Under the pieces are notes generated by a model. The model was not told the origin of the DNA, made no database searches, and saw only the letters and a program-made list of their open reading frames with translations. From Sideroxydans sp. (GTDB lineage: Bacteria; Pseudomonadota; Gammaproteobacteria; Burkholderiales; Gallionellaceae): a DNA stretch of 44,971 nucleotides. This document shows positions 25,925 to 33,450 of the stretch, one piece after another (position 1 is the stretch's first letter; every line of letters begins with the position of its first letter). The DNA lies in contig DAIDAJ010000108.1 of NCBI GenBank assembly GCA_027310665.1, positions 1 to 44,971 of the forward strand, in the 5' to 3' direction. The position numbers were made by a program, and so were the translations under genes.

Positions 25925-27067
25925 ATGATGGAAATATTGGGATTGCGGCACCGCACCTCGGGCATGAATGCCGGATTCGCCGGCGCAGGGTTGCCGTTCG
26001 CGGAGTACGTGCGGCAAACGCAAGCCATGCTGCTGCGTCACCATGACGGCAAGAACGACCAGGAAGAGATCGTCGCAGGCAATACGCCTTTTGAATTGTC
26101 GCCGTCTGGCGACTTTGAAAAGGGGCGGGATAAACCTTATAGACGCGGCGTGCTGCTCACTCACGGGCTGATCGACTCCCCCTATCACATGCGCCATCTG
26201 GCGGAATTTTTCCAGCGCAACGGATTCCGCGTGATGGCCGTTCTGTTGCCCGGGCACGGCACGCAGCCCGGCGACCTGCTCGATGTGGATTGGCGGGAAT
26301 GGGCGAAGACGGTGGCCTACGGTGCGGACAGCTTGTATGAAGAAGTCGACGAACTGTATCTGGCGGGCTTTTCGGCCGGTGCTGCACTGAGCGTGTTTCA
26401 TGCGGCGCACGACGACCGGGTGCGCGGCCTGTTCCTGTTTTCTCCCGCGCTCGAGATCACTCCGCTGGCGAAGTGGGCGAACCTGCACAAGCTCTACAGC
26501 TGGCTGCTGCCGAAGGCAGCCTGGGTGAGCAACATGCAGGATCGCGATCTCTACAAATACGAATCGTTCTGCAAGAATGCGGCGGCGCAGATGTACAAGC
26601 TGACACAAGCCTTGCCGAAGGGCGCTGTGGACATTCCGGTGTTCGCGGTAGCCAGTGAGGACGATGCCACCGTGAATTCGGCGGCGACCTTGCGCTTCAT
26701 GCGGCGGGCAAGGCATCGGTGCAGCAGGCTGGTGTGGTACTCGAGCACAAAGGTCGAGCAGGAAAACGTCGAGTGGGTGGACAGCGCGGTGCCGGAAAAG
26801 CGCATCCTGAGCAGCGCGCATACCGCCATCGTCATGCCGCCGGAAGATACGTATTACGGCGCAAATGGTGAATATACCAACTGCCTGCACTACTATGACA
26901 ACGACAGCGAACGTTACAAGGCCTGTATGTCGCAGCCCGGGGAGGTCTGGTGGGGCGAAGTGAGCGAGCGGAATCTTGAGCACGGGCTGTTGCGGCGACT
27001 GATGTACAACCCGCACTATGCGGCGATGGAAGCCTCCATGCAGAAATTCATTCAAGGATTGCCATGA
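25925..27067 (+). CDS. Alpha/beta hydrolase (lysophospholipase/esterase-like)
   Basis: Soluble alpha/beta hydrolase of 380 residues. The oxyanion/lid region starts RGVLLTHGLIDSPYHMRHLA and continues VMAVLLPGHGTQPGDL. The nucleophile elbow is AGFSAGAAL (GxSxG). Later VFAVASEDDATVN may hold the acid and SSAHTAIVM the His. It resembles the carboxylesterase/monoacylglycerol lipase (Serine aminopeptidase S33) group; substrate unknown. GGAG precedes ATG 25925 closely, and ATG 25928 is equally possible. It starts divergently from the EAL-CBS-GGDEF gene (69 bp apart) and overlaps the phosphodiesterase gene by ATGA, so the two probably act in sequence: lipid deacylation, then headgroup removal. Confidence 0.8.
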   Translation: MMEILGLRHRTSGMNAGFAGAGLPFAEYVRQTQAMLLRHHDGKNDQEEIVAGNTPFELSPSGDFEKGRDKPYRRGVLLTHGLIDSPYHMRHLAEFFQRNGFRVMAVLLPGHGTQPGDLLDVDWREWAKTVAYGADSLYEEVDELYLAGFSAGAALSVFHAAHDDRVRGLFLFSPALEITPLAKWANLHKLYSWLLPKAAWVSNMQDRDLYKYESFCKNAAAQMYKLTQALPKGAVDIPVFAVASEDDATVNSAATLRFMRRARHRCSRLVWYSSTKVEQENVEWVDSAVPEKRILSSAHTAIVMPPEDTYYGANGEYTNCLHYYDNDSERYKACMSQPGEVWWGEVSERNLEHGLLRRLMYNPHYAAMEASMQKFIQGLP

Positions 27068-27813
27068 GCAGAACGCTGGTCTTTGCCCACCGCGGCGCAA
27101 ACAGGGAAGCGGCCGAGAACACGCGCACGGCTTTCGACAAGGCGCTCGCCTATCCGATCGACGGCATCGAAACCGACGTGCAGCTCAGTCGCGACGAAGT
27201 CGCGGTGTTGTGGCATGACCGCGACCTGAAGAAGCTGAAGTTGCCCGGCAAGCACATCGACGATTTCGACCATGCCCAATTGCGGGCGATGGATTTCGCC
27301 GCGCATTTCGCCGGATCGGGCGCGTCCGAGGGCGTGATGAGCCTGCAGGAATTCATTGCGGCTTACCGCGCGCGTTGCCGCTTGCTGCTGGAGATCAAGA
27401 TCCGCGACTGGGAGGTCACTGCGAGAGGCGAACTCAAGGTCAGGCAGACGCTGGAGCTGGCCGGCGCCGCAACGGATGACCGCATCCTGGTCTCGTCCTT
27501 CAATTCGGCGGGGCTGGCCTACGCGCAGCGCATCGCACCGGCGTTTCCGCTGGTGCTGAATCTGGAGCCGGAGCACGACCTGAACGATGCGCGCCGTGCG
27601 CTGGACATGCAGCCTTTCCTGCACGGCCTGTGCATGCACATCTCCACGCTGGATGCGGACATGGTCGCGCTGCTGCGCGGACGCAACAAGAGTATCGCGG
27701 TCTACACCTGCAACACGGACGAGGAGATCAGCCGTGCGCTGGTCCTGGGGGTGGATGTGCTGATCAGCGATGTGCCGCAAAAGGCGTTGCAGATGAGGGA
27801 GCAGTATTGCTAG
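27064..27813 (+). CDS. Glycerophosphodiester phosphodiesterase (UgpQ-like, cytoplasmic)
   Basis: GDPD-family enzyme of 249 residues cleaving glycerophosphodiesters to sn-glycerol-3-phosphate and an alcohol. Motifs: FAHRGANREAAENT (HR with the E-N pair), GIETDVQLSRDEVAVLWHD (metal ligands E, D and the second His) and RLLLEIKIRD. No signal peptide, so it is cytoplasmic like UgpQ rather than periplasmic GlpQ. Start ATG overlaps the hydrolase stop by 4 nt. Its product is the substrate of GlpD, encoded 6 kb away at 33787 on the same strand; between them lies the CRISPR-Cas locus. The stop at 27811-27813 is followed after 16 bp by the hairpin next to the array. Confidence 0.93.
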   Translation: MSRTLVFAHRGANREAAENTRTAFDKALAYPIDGIETDVQLSRDEVAVLWHDRDLKKLKLPGKHIDDFDHAQLRAMDFAAHFAGSGASEGVMSLQEFIAAYRARCRLLLEIKIRDWEVTARGELKVRQTLELAGAATDDRILVSSFNSAGLAYAQRIAPAFPLVLNLEPEHDLNDARRALDMQPFLHGLCMHISTLDADMVALLRGRNKSIAVYTCNTDEEISRALVLGVDVLISDVPQKALQMREQYC

Positions 27814-27829
27814 ACCGCGCGAAGCGCGA

Positions 27830-27870
27830 CGTTGAAATTGCCACCCCGCAAGGGGTGGGAATCTTCAACG
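27830..27870 (+). promoter_or_regulatory. Long GNRA-capped hairpin abutting the first CRISPR repeat
   Basis: CGTTGAA (27830-27836) pairs with TTCAACG (27864-27870), and ATT-g-CCACCCC pairs with GGGGTGG-g-AAT around a GCAA tetraloop (27848-27851): 17 pairs, one G-G mismatch and one bulged C. The last base is the first base of repeat 1. A smaller CGCGC-GAA-GCGCG hairpin is immediately upstream. No T-run follows, so it is not a standard terminator for the GDPD gene. It may be a leader/boundary structure of the array. Confidence 0.7.
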
Positions 27871-28710
27871 TTGTAGCTCCCTCTCTCACCCCGGATGAGC
27901 TACGATAGAAGAAAGACCAGTACCGCGAGTCGCTTGGTTGTAGCTCCCTCTCTCACCCCGGATGAGCTACGATCAGCAGCGTGGCGTATTGCTCGCTGCT
28001 GATGTTGTAGCTCCCTCTCTCACCCCGGATGAGCTACGATCGCCTCGCAGCACGAACCCATGCTCACCGCGTTGTAGCTCCCTCTCTCACCCCGGATGAG
28101 CTACGATGGCGGAAAGTTATACATCGTTGGAGTAGATGTTGTAGCTCCCTCTCTCACCCCGGATGAGCTACGATCTGTCCGATGCCTGGCTCAACGGCGA
28201 ACCAGTTGTAGCTCCCTCTCTCACCCCGGATGAGCTACGATGGCGTTGCCGTTATCCCCATTCAGGGCGTCGTTGTAGCTCCCTCTCTCACCCCGGATGA
28301 GCTACGATGCTTTCCGTGTCTACATCCGATGCACTATTGTTGTAGCTCCCTCTCTCACCCCGGATGAGCTACGATAAACCTTTCAGCCAGCTCTGTAGTG
28401 TTACTGTTGTAGCTCCCTCTCTCACCCCGGATGAGCTACGATGAATCCAGCAAGATCAGTCTAAACCTCCTGGTTGTAGCTCCCTCTCTCACCCCGGATG
28501 AGCTACGATGTTCAGAACGGGGACTATGCGGCGGAATACGTTGTAGCTCCCTCTCTCACCCCGGATGAGCTACGATGCAGTAGTGCTTGAGAAGGCCAAG
28601 GAAAGCGTTGTAGCTCCCTCTCTCACCCCGGATGAGCTACGATCCCCATCCACAAAGACCAAGAAGAAGAAATGTTGTAGCTCCCTCTCTCACCCCGGAT
28701 GAGCTACGAT
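27870..28710 (+). CRISPR. Type II-C CRISPR array: 13 repeats, 12 spacers
   Basis: Thirteen identical 37-bp repeats start every 67 bp at 27870, 27937, 28004, 28071, 28138, 28205, 28272, 28339, 28406, 28473, 28540, 28607 and 28674, with 30-bp spacers. Each begins GTTGTAGCTCCCTCTCTC and ends GATGAGCTACGAT. The start GTTGTAGCTCCC and the end GCTAC-AT match the Neisseria meningitidis type II-C repeat, which is 36 bp. The tracrRNA anti-repeat is complementary to the repeat as read on the plus strand, so crRNAs are plus-strand, transcribed toward cas2 and against the cas genes. No repeat is degenerate, so the array gives no sequence cue to its old end. The array ends 17 bp before a strong terminator. 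Confidence 0.98.
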
Positions 28711-28726
28711 AGACCTGACGCAAATG

Positions 28727-28761
28727 CCCGCCCAGCTTAGGCTGGGCGGGTGTTTTGCTTT
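28727..28761 (+). terminator. Terminator downstream of the array
   Basis: CCCGCCCAGC (28727-28736), loop TTAG, GCTGGGCGGG (28741-28750), then TGTTTTGCTTT. The 10-bp perfect stem followed by a T-rich run fits a plus-strand terminator for the pre-crRNA, just before the end of the convergent cas2 gene; the same stem may also slow minus-strand transcripts. Confidence 0.85.
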
Positions 28762-28772
28762 GTGGAAACGGT

Positions 28773-29105
28773 TTAGAACAACAGCAATTGGTTGGTCTTG
28801 ACGGCTTTTTCCTGAAAAAGCGGCAAGCCAACAAGCAGTTTCATGCTGGCAAATTGCTTCTCGGTCACTGAAAGGCATCGCACCGACCCCTCCGGTGGTA
28901 GGTTGTCTATCAGCCTTTTGTAATGTTTTTCCAGGGCATCCTGACCATTCAGGATGCGGCCATAGACCGAGAACTGGATCATGTCGTAGCCATCATTGAC
29001 CAGAAAGCGGCGGAATACGGTGTAGGCCCTGCGCTCGGCCTTGGTGACGACGGGAAGATCGAAGAATACGAGCAGTCGCATGAATCGCCTCGTTTCCGTG
29101 CTCAT
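28773..29105 (-). CDS. cas2: CRISPR-associated endonuclease Cas2
   Basis: Cas2 of 110 residues, structural partner of Cas1 in spacer integration. It has the ferredoxin-like fold start [20 protein letters not shown] with the conserved Asp in FFDLP, then [17 protein letters not shown] 29105 is 3 nt from the cas1 stop with GGAG inside cas1; ATG 29081 (MRLLVFF) with GAGG 6 nt upstream is an alternative that would remove eight residues. It is the last cas gene and faces the array. Together with cas1 and cas9 and no csn2 or cas4 this defines subtype II-C. Confidence 0.95.
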   Translation of the reverse strand: MSTETRRFMRLLVFFDLPVVTKAERRAYTVFRRFLVNDGYDMIQFSVYGRILNGQDALEKHYKRLIDNLPPEGSVRCLSVTEKQFASMKLLVGLPLFQEKAVKTNQLLLF

Positions 29106-29108
29106 GGC

Positions 29109-30014
29109 TCAGCACTCCAGCCGGTGTTGCTCCAAGCCAATGACGGTTGGCAGTTCCAGCAAGCTCTCACTGCCGCCATCGTAGATGCGCGCGAGGCTTT
29201 CTATCGTCTGCTCGATTGCGGCAAGTGCCGACATCTTGCCGCGCGGCATGCCCACGTCGATGTTGAGCAGACTCACCAGCGCAGCCTTGTCTTCCGGGTG
29301 CAACTCATCATCTGGTTGGGGCGCCATCCTGTAAACAAACAAGTCCACCAGCGGGCGGAAAGGCTCGATTACGTCGTCTGCGAGGTTGAAGGCATTCTGC
29401 TCGCTGGCATGGAACAGGCCAATGGATGGCATCAGCCCGTGCGCCACCAGTCCGCGTGCAATCGTGCCTCGCAACACGGCATAGCCGTAATCCAGTGCGG
29501 CATTGATGAATCGTTCATGGTCGCGGCGGAAGTCTTTGCCGAACAATTGCGTGAAGTAGAAGAACGCGGCCTGGCCTTCGATGTTGTCCGCATCTCCTGA
29601 TCGTACTCGCCGCACGTATGAATCCAGCCTGTCCGCGCCGTCACGACCAGTCATATTGAGCACGGCTGCCTGGTTGCCTATCTTCTTGCGAATGACGGCT
29701 GCCCACGTCTGTTTGGCGACAGGGCGCGGCAGATCGAGTTGCAGGCGTAGCCAGCGTGTGGCGCGTGAATGGGGCAGGAAGGGAATGAATACACCACTAG
29801 GGTGGTGAGTCTCGCCGGTGGCGAACAGGCTGATGCCATATTCGCCGCAGGCCGAGAGCACCGGATGGGTAAGGGTGATTTCGCGGTGGTTGAGTACGAT
29901 CACCGCGATGTCCTCGAACGGAACGCAGGCGGTCCGCTCCTGCTCGATGGCGAGCGAGTAATGATCCCGCTTGAGCTTCGCGGGACGGGAGATGACGACG
30001 CTACGCCAGGTCAC
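29109..30014 (-). CDS. cas1: CRISPR-associated integrase Cas1 (type II)
   Basis: Cas1 of about 301 residues, which inserts new spacers with Cas2. The likely start is GTG 30014 (TWRSVVISRPAKLKRDHYSL), matching the type II Cas1 start TWRS; GGAG lies 8 nt upstream. A longer frame to 30056 would overlap cas9 by 56 nt and add unfamiliar sequence. Metal-binding residues are the Glu of NIEGQAAFFY, the His of IGLFHASEQ and the acidic residues of NLADDVIEPFRP. ALDYGYAVLRG is typical of the family. It overlaps the cas9 stop by 14 nt. No truncation is visible, so adaptation may be functional. Confidence 0.96.
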   Translation of the reverse strand: MTWRSVVISRPAKLKRDHYSLAIEQERTACVPFEDIAVIVLNHREITLTHPVLSACGEYGISLFATGETHHPSGVFIPFLPHSRATRWLRLQLDLPRPVAKQTWAAVIRKKIGNQAAVLNMTGRDGADRLDSYVRRVRSGDADNIEGQAAFFYFTQLFGKDFRRDHERFINAALDYGYAVLRGTIARGLVAHGLMPSIGLFHASEQNAFNLADDVIEPFRPLVDLFVYRMAPQPDDELHPEDKAALVSLLNIDVGMPRGKMSALAAIEQTIESLARIYDGGSESLLELPTVIGLEQHRLEC

Positions 30015-33000
30015 GACGGCTCTCCGGTGGGGCGGGGAAGATGTTGCCGAGGACATCTACGTTGAACTTCTCAACATTCAAGGCAGTTTTGACACCAATG
30101 CCGCGAATCAAACCGTCTTTGCCTACGGTTTGATTGCGGTCATGGGCCCATAAGCTGACGGCACCAGTTGAACGGTCACAGCCTGCAAAATAACCTGACG
30201 GCGTCTCTTTCTTTAGCGAGATTTTGACGAAATCATTAGGGTGTAATGAATAATGGAAGTCATATCCCTCGTCCATCACCGTCCATTCATCTTCATCCTT
30301 GAATGCCACGATGGCCCGGTTCGGCAACCCCGCCACGCTGTGATGCACATACACCGGCACAAGATGGAACTTGCCATCCTTCTTGCTCTTGAACACATCC
30401 ACGCGCAGCATGGTGTCGTTTTTGGCGATGCCGCCGCGTATTGGAATGCCTGAAAGCTTGTCTATCACCATCGTCACGGTGCGCACGATGGGACCAGTCG
30501 GATCGCCGCTCCTGTCCGGCTTGCGCGGCAGGGCGTGCAAACGCTCTATTTCTGTTCTCTCATCCGCCGATAGTTCGCGTTTGGCTTCCTTCGCGGCTTT
30601 TTCGATGTCCCTGGCGCGCTTCTCCCGCTCGTCACGCTGCTGCACCCAGACGCGGAGCGCGGCATAAAGTTTTTCGTTGCGGTGCTGGTCTATCAGCTTG
30701 TCGATATCGGCTGGTTTGAGATTGGTCACGGCAACTTTTTGCGTGACGCCGCCTGTGGTTTTCTGGCTTTCCGGCTGCGCATAAACCGTTTCCTTGTGCG
30801 CCGCGCCGCTGTTGCGCCGTTGCGGCGCGCGTGAGACGAACAGCGGGCGCAGTGCTTCCAGCGCCTCCGGCGGATAGTTGCCCAGTTTCTCCATCTCGGT
30901 GCGCAAGACTGCCGGATCGTCAATCGAGAGCCTTGCGATCAGTTCATCTCGGAAATGCGCCCAAGGCGAAGGAAAGTGCTGTTCCAGTTTATCGAACATG
31001 GCGGGGTGCACGATCTCGCCGGTTTCCACATCCACAAAACCTTCGCGTACTTTCTCCAGCTCCTTGCGGCGCGAATAATCGGACAGGCGCTTGACCATGC
31101 CATGGCTGGCGGCGGCGACCACGACGGCATCCAGCGCGTGATGGCGGTCGGAGTCGCTGCGTGCTTTTATCAACCCCCAGCGGGCGCGCAGGAAGGAGGT
31201 CATCTGGCCGCTCAACACCACGCAGCGTTTGACGTTGCTTTCGTCATGCAGCTTGAGATAGCGCTCGACGTGGTTTTTGAAGAAGCGGCAGATGTAGCGC
31301 GTGTCGTTGAGGTTGCGCTCGCGGAAGGCTTCGGCTTCCTCGTCGCTGAAGTCCTTTTTGAGCAGGCGGTTGCGCTTGGCTTGCCGGTAAGTCTTGGTCG
31401 TGTTGACGAATACAACGAAGTTTTGCCAGCGCGGGCTGCTTTCCGCGCCCCCCAGATATTCACAGGGCGTCATGTTGCCTTTGTTGCGGTTTTCGCGCGC
31501 CAGCACCAGCACGCGGTTGTTCTTGCTGTCATCGAAGCTGCGCGAATAGGGCAGGGCGTGGTCTATCTCGGCATAGCCTTGCTCGAACAGGCGGTTGATG
31601 TCCAGCGGCTCCAGAGAATACGCGCACTTGCCTTGCTGTTCGCGATAGAGCTGGTATTTCTCGAAGTCCTTGCCTTTGACCGCGCCGACGACATTAAACT
31701 CGCTGGCGAATGCGGCTTTGTCTTTCTCGTTGCGCTCGTGGAAAGCATCCTGCTCTTTCTTGATATCCCGCCGTTCGTCGAAATTGCGCGACAGGTCGCG
31801 TGCCATTTCGATGTGCACTTCATAGGGCGAGCCATATTTCCGCACCAGCGCATTGACGACCTTGCGCGCCTGGTTGAGCGCGCGCAGCACCACCGGGTTG
31901 CGCGGGATGTCCATGTCCTCGTTGAATTTCAGGCGGCCATCTTTATCGCGCCCGGAGTAGAACGGCGGCAGGTATGTATGTTTCCCTTCTCCGACTACGT
32001 GCAACTGGCTATGGTGATAGCCCGCCTTGGCGCAGGCTTCGTCATAACGCAGCCCGGCTTCCATGTGCGGCAGAATGGCGTAAAGCGCCTTGAGCGAAAG
32101 GTTGCTGAATTTGTCGAAGCGGATGTCGAGCAGGGCATCCATCAGCTTGTCCTTGTTTGGCAAATCCAATTTGCGCAATTCAGTTTCGACTTCCGCATCC
32201 TCCTTGTACACCGAGAGCACCTCGGCGATCTGGTCGAGCAGTTGCGGCTTGCCATCGAGCGCGGCAACCGAGAGTTGCTGCCATTCGTTCTCCTGCCCGG
32301 CGTCTTTCAGGGTCTTTTTCAGTTCCTGCCAGGCGGGCAGCTTGATGAGCTTCTCGTCTTCCGGGTCTTTGGCTTTTTCTTCCTTCTGCTGGCGTTCGCT
32401 CGGATAGGAGAGCCCGGCGAAGCGGAATTCATCGGACAGCCCGGCTTTGGTGAGCGCTTTGCGCAATTTCCCATACTTCAACTCGCCCGTCTCATAGGGA
32501 AGTGGCAAGACGATTTGCCTCTCGGCCTCGGTGAGTTCGCGCAGCTTGCCGTCCACCACAATACGCAGATTGTTCAGACGTGTCAGCCAGACATGGCGCT
32601 CGGCGGTGAAGCTGGCCTTGGGAGCGCGGTATTCCGCTTTTTCGAAGGTGCAGTGGCCCAGCATCTTTAGCAGGTCTTTGCCGGACAGGGCGGGTTTCTG
32701 TACCCAGAACAGCCCGCTCTTCTTGTCGCCGTTGCCGAGGATCGCCGCTTCCAGTGTTTCGCTTGCATTCTGGTTGTTTAACTCGCGCTGGCGCTGGAAC
32801 AACGTCTTCAATTCAACTGCGAGCAGTTCGCGGGATAGCGCCTTGCTGTAGTCGCCCTGCTTGTTGCGTTGGGCATCTGGAAATTCATTGACGACCATTT
32901 CGGCGGCGGTGCGGTAGCTTTTCTCTTGCATCAGCTTCTTCGTGCCCGCCAGCCCTTTCTTGACTCTGCCGCCTTCGCTGTCGCTGTCCGCCGCCTTGGC

Positions 33001-33426
33001 TTCTGCGCGGCTGATCCAGTGGAAGCCGCGATGCTTGGTAAGGTGATAGATCACGCGCGCCCATTCTTCGGCGTCGAACTTGCGGTCAAGCGCTTTCACG
33101 CGCAGTTGCCACAGGTTGGGAGTCTGGAATCCTTTGGCGGGTTGCCGCTTCAGGATATTCACGTCGGCGATCAACCCTTCGCGCTTGAGCAGCCGCGCCA
33201 GCTTGGTCAATCGCCAGGCGCGGCGGCGCAAACGCCTGCGCATCAACCGTGCGGTGCGCCGTGCGAGGTTCAGCGATTCACCTTCCTTGGCGGTTTCCGC
33301 CTTGTCAAAGCATCGTACCCCGAGATCAACGATGCGGTCCTCTCCCAGTACCGCCCAGCCAACTGATGCGATGCCGATGTCCAGTCCGATGGTCAACGGG
33401 CCATGATTATTCTTCTTGCCTGACAT
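30001..33426 (-). CDS. cas9: CRISPR effector nuclease Cas9, subtype II-C
   Basis: RNA-guided DNA nuclease of 1141 residues, about 60 longer than the 1082-residue N. meningitidis Cas9. RuvC-I: D16 in IGLDIGIASVGWAV. Arg-rich bridge helix: RLMRRRLRRRAWRLTKLAR. A recognition lobe follows to about 500. RuvC-II: E540 in VHIEMARDLS. HNH: H623 in EIDHALPYS and N646 in ARENRNKGN, with the same H-to-N spacing (23) as N. meningitidis H588/N611. RuvC-III: H762 and D766 in RHHALDAVVVAAAS. The C-terminal region would recognise the PAM and is the least conserved part. All catalytic residues are present. GGGGAG lies 6 nt before ATG 33426. The anti-repeat lies 25 bp upstream, divergent. cas1 follows with a 14-nt overlap. 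Confidence 0.98.
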   Translation of the reverse strand: MSGKKNNHGPLTIGLDIGIASVGWAVLGEDRIVDLGVRCFDKAETAKEGESLNLARRTARLMRRRLRRRAWRLTKLARLLKREGLIADVNILKRQPAKGFQTPNLWQLRVKALDRKFDAEEWARVIYHLTKHRGFHWISRAEAKAADSDSEGGRVKKGLAGTKKLMQEKSYRTAAEMVVNEFPDAQRNKQGDYSKALSRELLAVELKTLFQRQRELNNQNASETLEAAILGNGDKKSGLFWVQKPALSGKDLLKMLGHCTFEKAEYRAPKASFTAERHVWLTRLNNLRIVVDGKLRELTEAERQIVLPLPYETGELKYGKLRKALTKAGLSDEFRFAGLSYPSERQQKEEKAKDPEDEKLIKLPAWQELKKTLKDAGQENEWQQLSVAALDGKPQLLDQIAEVLSVYKEDAEVETELRKLDLPNKDKLMDALLDIRFDKFSNLSLKALYAILPHMEAGLRYDEACAKAGYHHSQLHVVGEGKHTYLPPFYSGRDKDGRLKFNEDMDIPRNPVVLRALNQARKVVNALVRKYGSPYEVHIEMARDLSRNFDERRDIKKEQDAFHERNEKDKAAFASEFNVVGAVKGKDFEKYQLYREQQGKCAYSLEPLDINRLFEQGYAEIDHALPYSRSFDDSKNNRVLVLARENRNKGNMTPCEYLGGAESSPRWQNFVVFVNTTKTYRQAKRNRLLKKDFSDEEAEAFRERNLNDTRYICRFFKNHVERYLKLHDESNVKRCVVLSGQMTSFLRARWGLIKARSDSDRHHALDAVVVAAASHGMVKRLSDYSRRKELEKVREGFVDVETGEIVHPAMFDKLEQHFPSPWAHFRDELIARLSIDDPAVLRTEMEKLGNYPPEALEALRPLFVSRAPQRRNSGAAHKETVYAQPESQKTTGGVTQKVAVTNLKPADIDKLIDQHRNEKLYAALRVWVQQRDEREKRARDIEKAAKEAKRELSADERTEIERLHALPRKPDRSGDPTGPIVRTVTMVIDKLSGIPIRGGIAKNDTMLRVDVFKSKKDGKFHLVPVYVHHSVAGLPNRAIVAFKDEDEWTVMDEGYDFHYSLHPNDFVKISLKKETPSGYFAGCDRSTGAVSLWAHDRNQTVGKDGLIRGIGVKTALNVEKFNVDVLGNIFPAPPESRRDLA

Positions 33427-33444
33427 TTTGTTCTCCCCGATAAT
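33416..33444 (+). promoter_or_regulatory. Predicted tracrRNA promoter, overlapping the cas9 start
   Basis: TTGCCT at 33416-33421 and GATAAT at 33439-33444 are separated by exactly 17 bp, matching sigma70 in 4 and 5 of 6 positions. A start 7 nt downstream falls at about 33451, precisely where the anti-repeat begins. The -35 element lies inside the first codons of cas9 on the other strand. Confidence 0.6.
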
Positions 33445-33450
33445 CCCACC

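Noticed and set aside
27870..28710. A sigma70 promoter inside every repeat, as in N. meningitidis
   Set aside because: TACGAT at the repeat end is a weak -10, the extended TG is missing, and no -35 is found 17 bp upstream (the equivalent bases are TCCCTC). Left open rather than annotated.
28711..28772. Leader sequence on the cas2 side
   Set aside because: This 62-bp stretch is almost wholly the array terminator; no AT-rich leader is visible. The growing end of the array cannot be decided from this window.
28637..28878. Short minus-strand frames running from the array into cas2
   Set aside because: They consist of translated CRISPR repeat and terminator sequence out of frame with cas2.
30955..32670. 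Long plus-strand open frame (571 codons) opposite cas9
   Set aside because: It lies entirely antisense to the well-supported cas9 gene, has no family features and arises from GC-rich codon structure.
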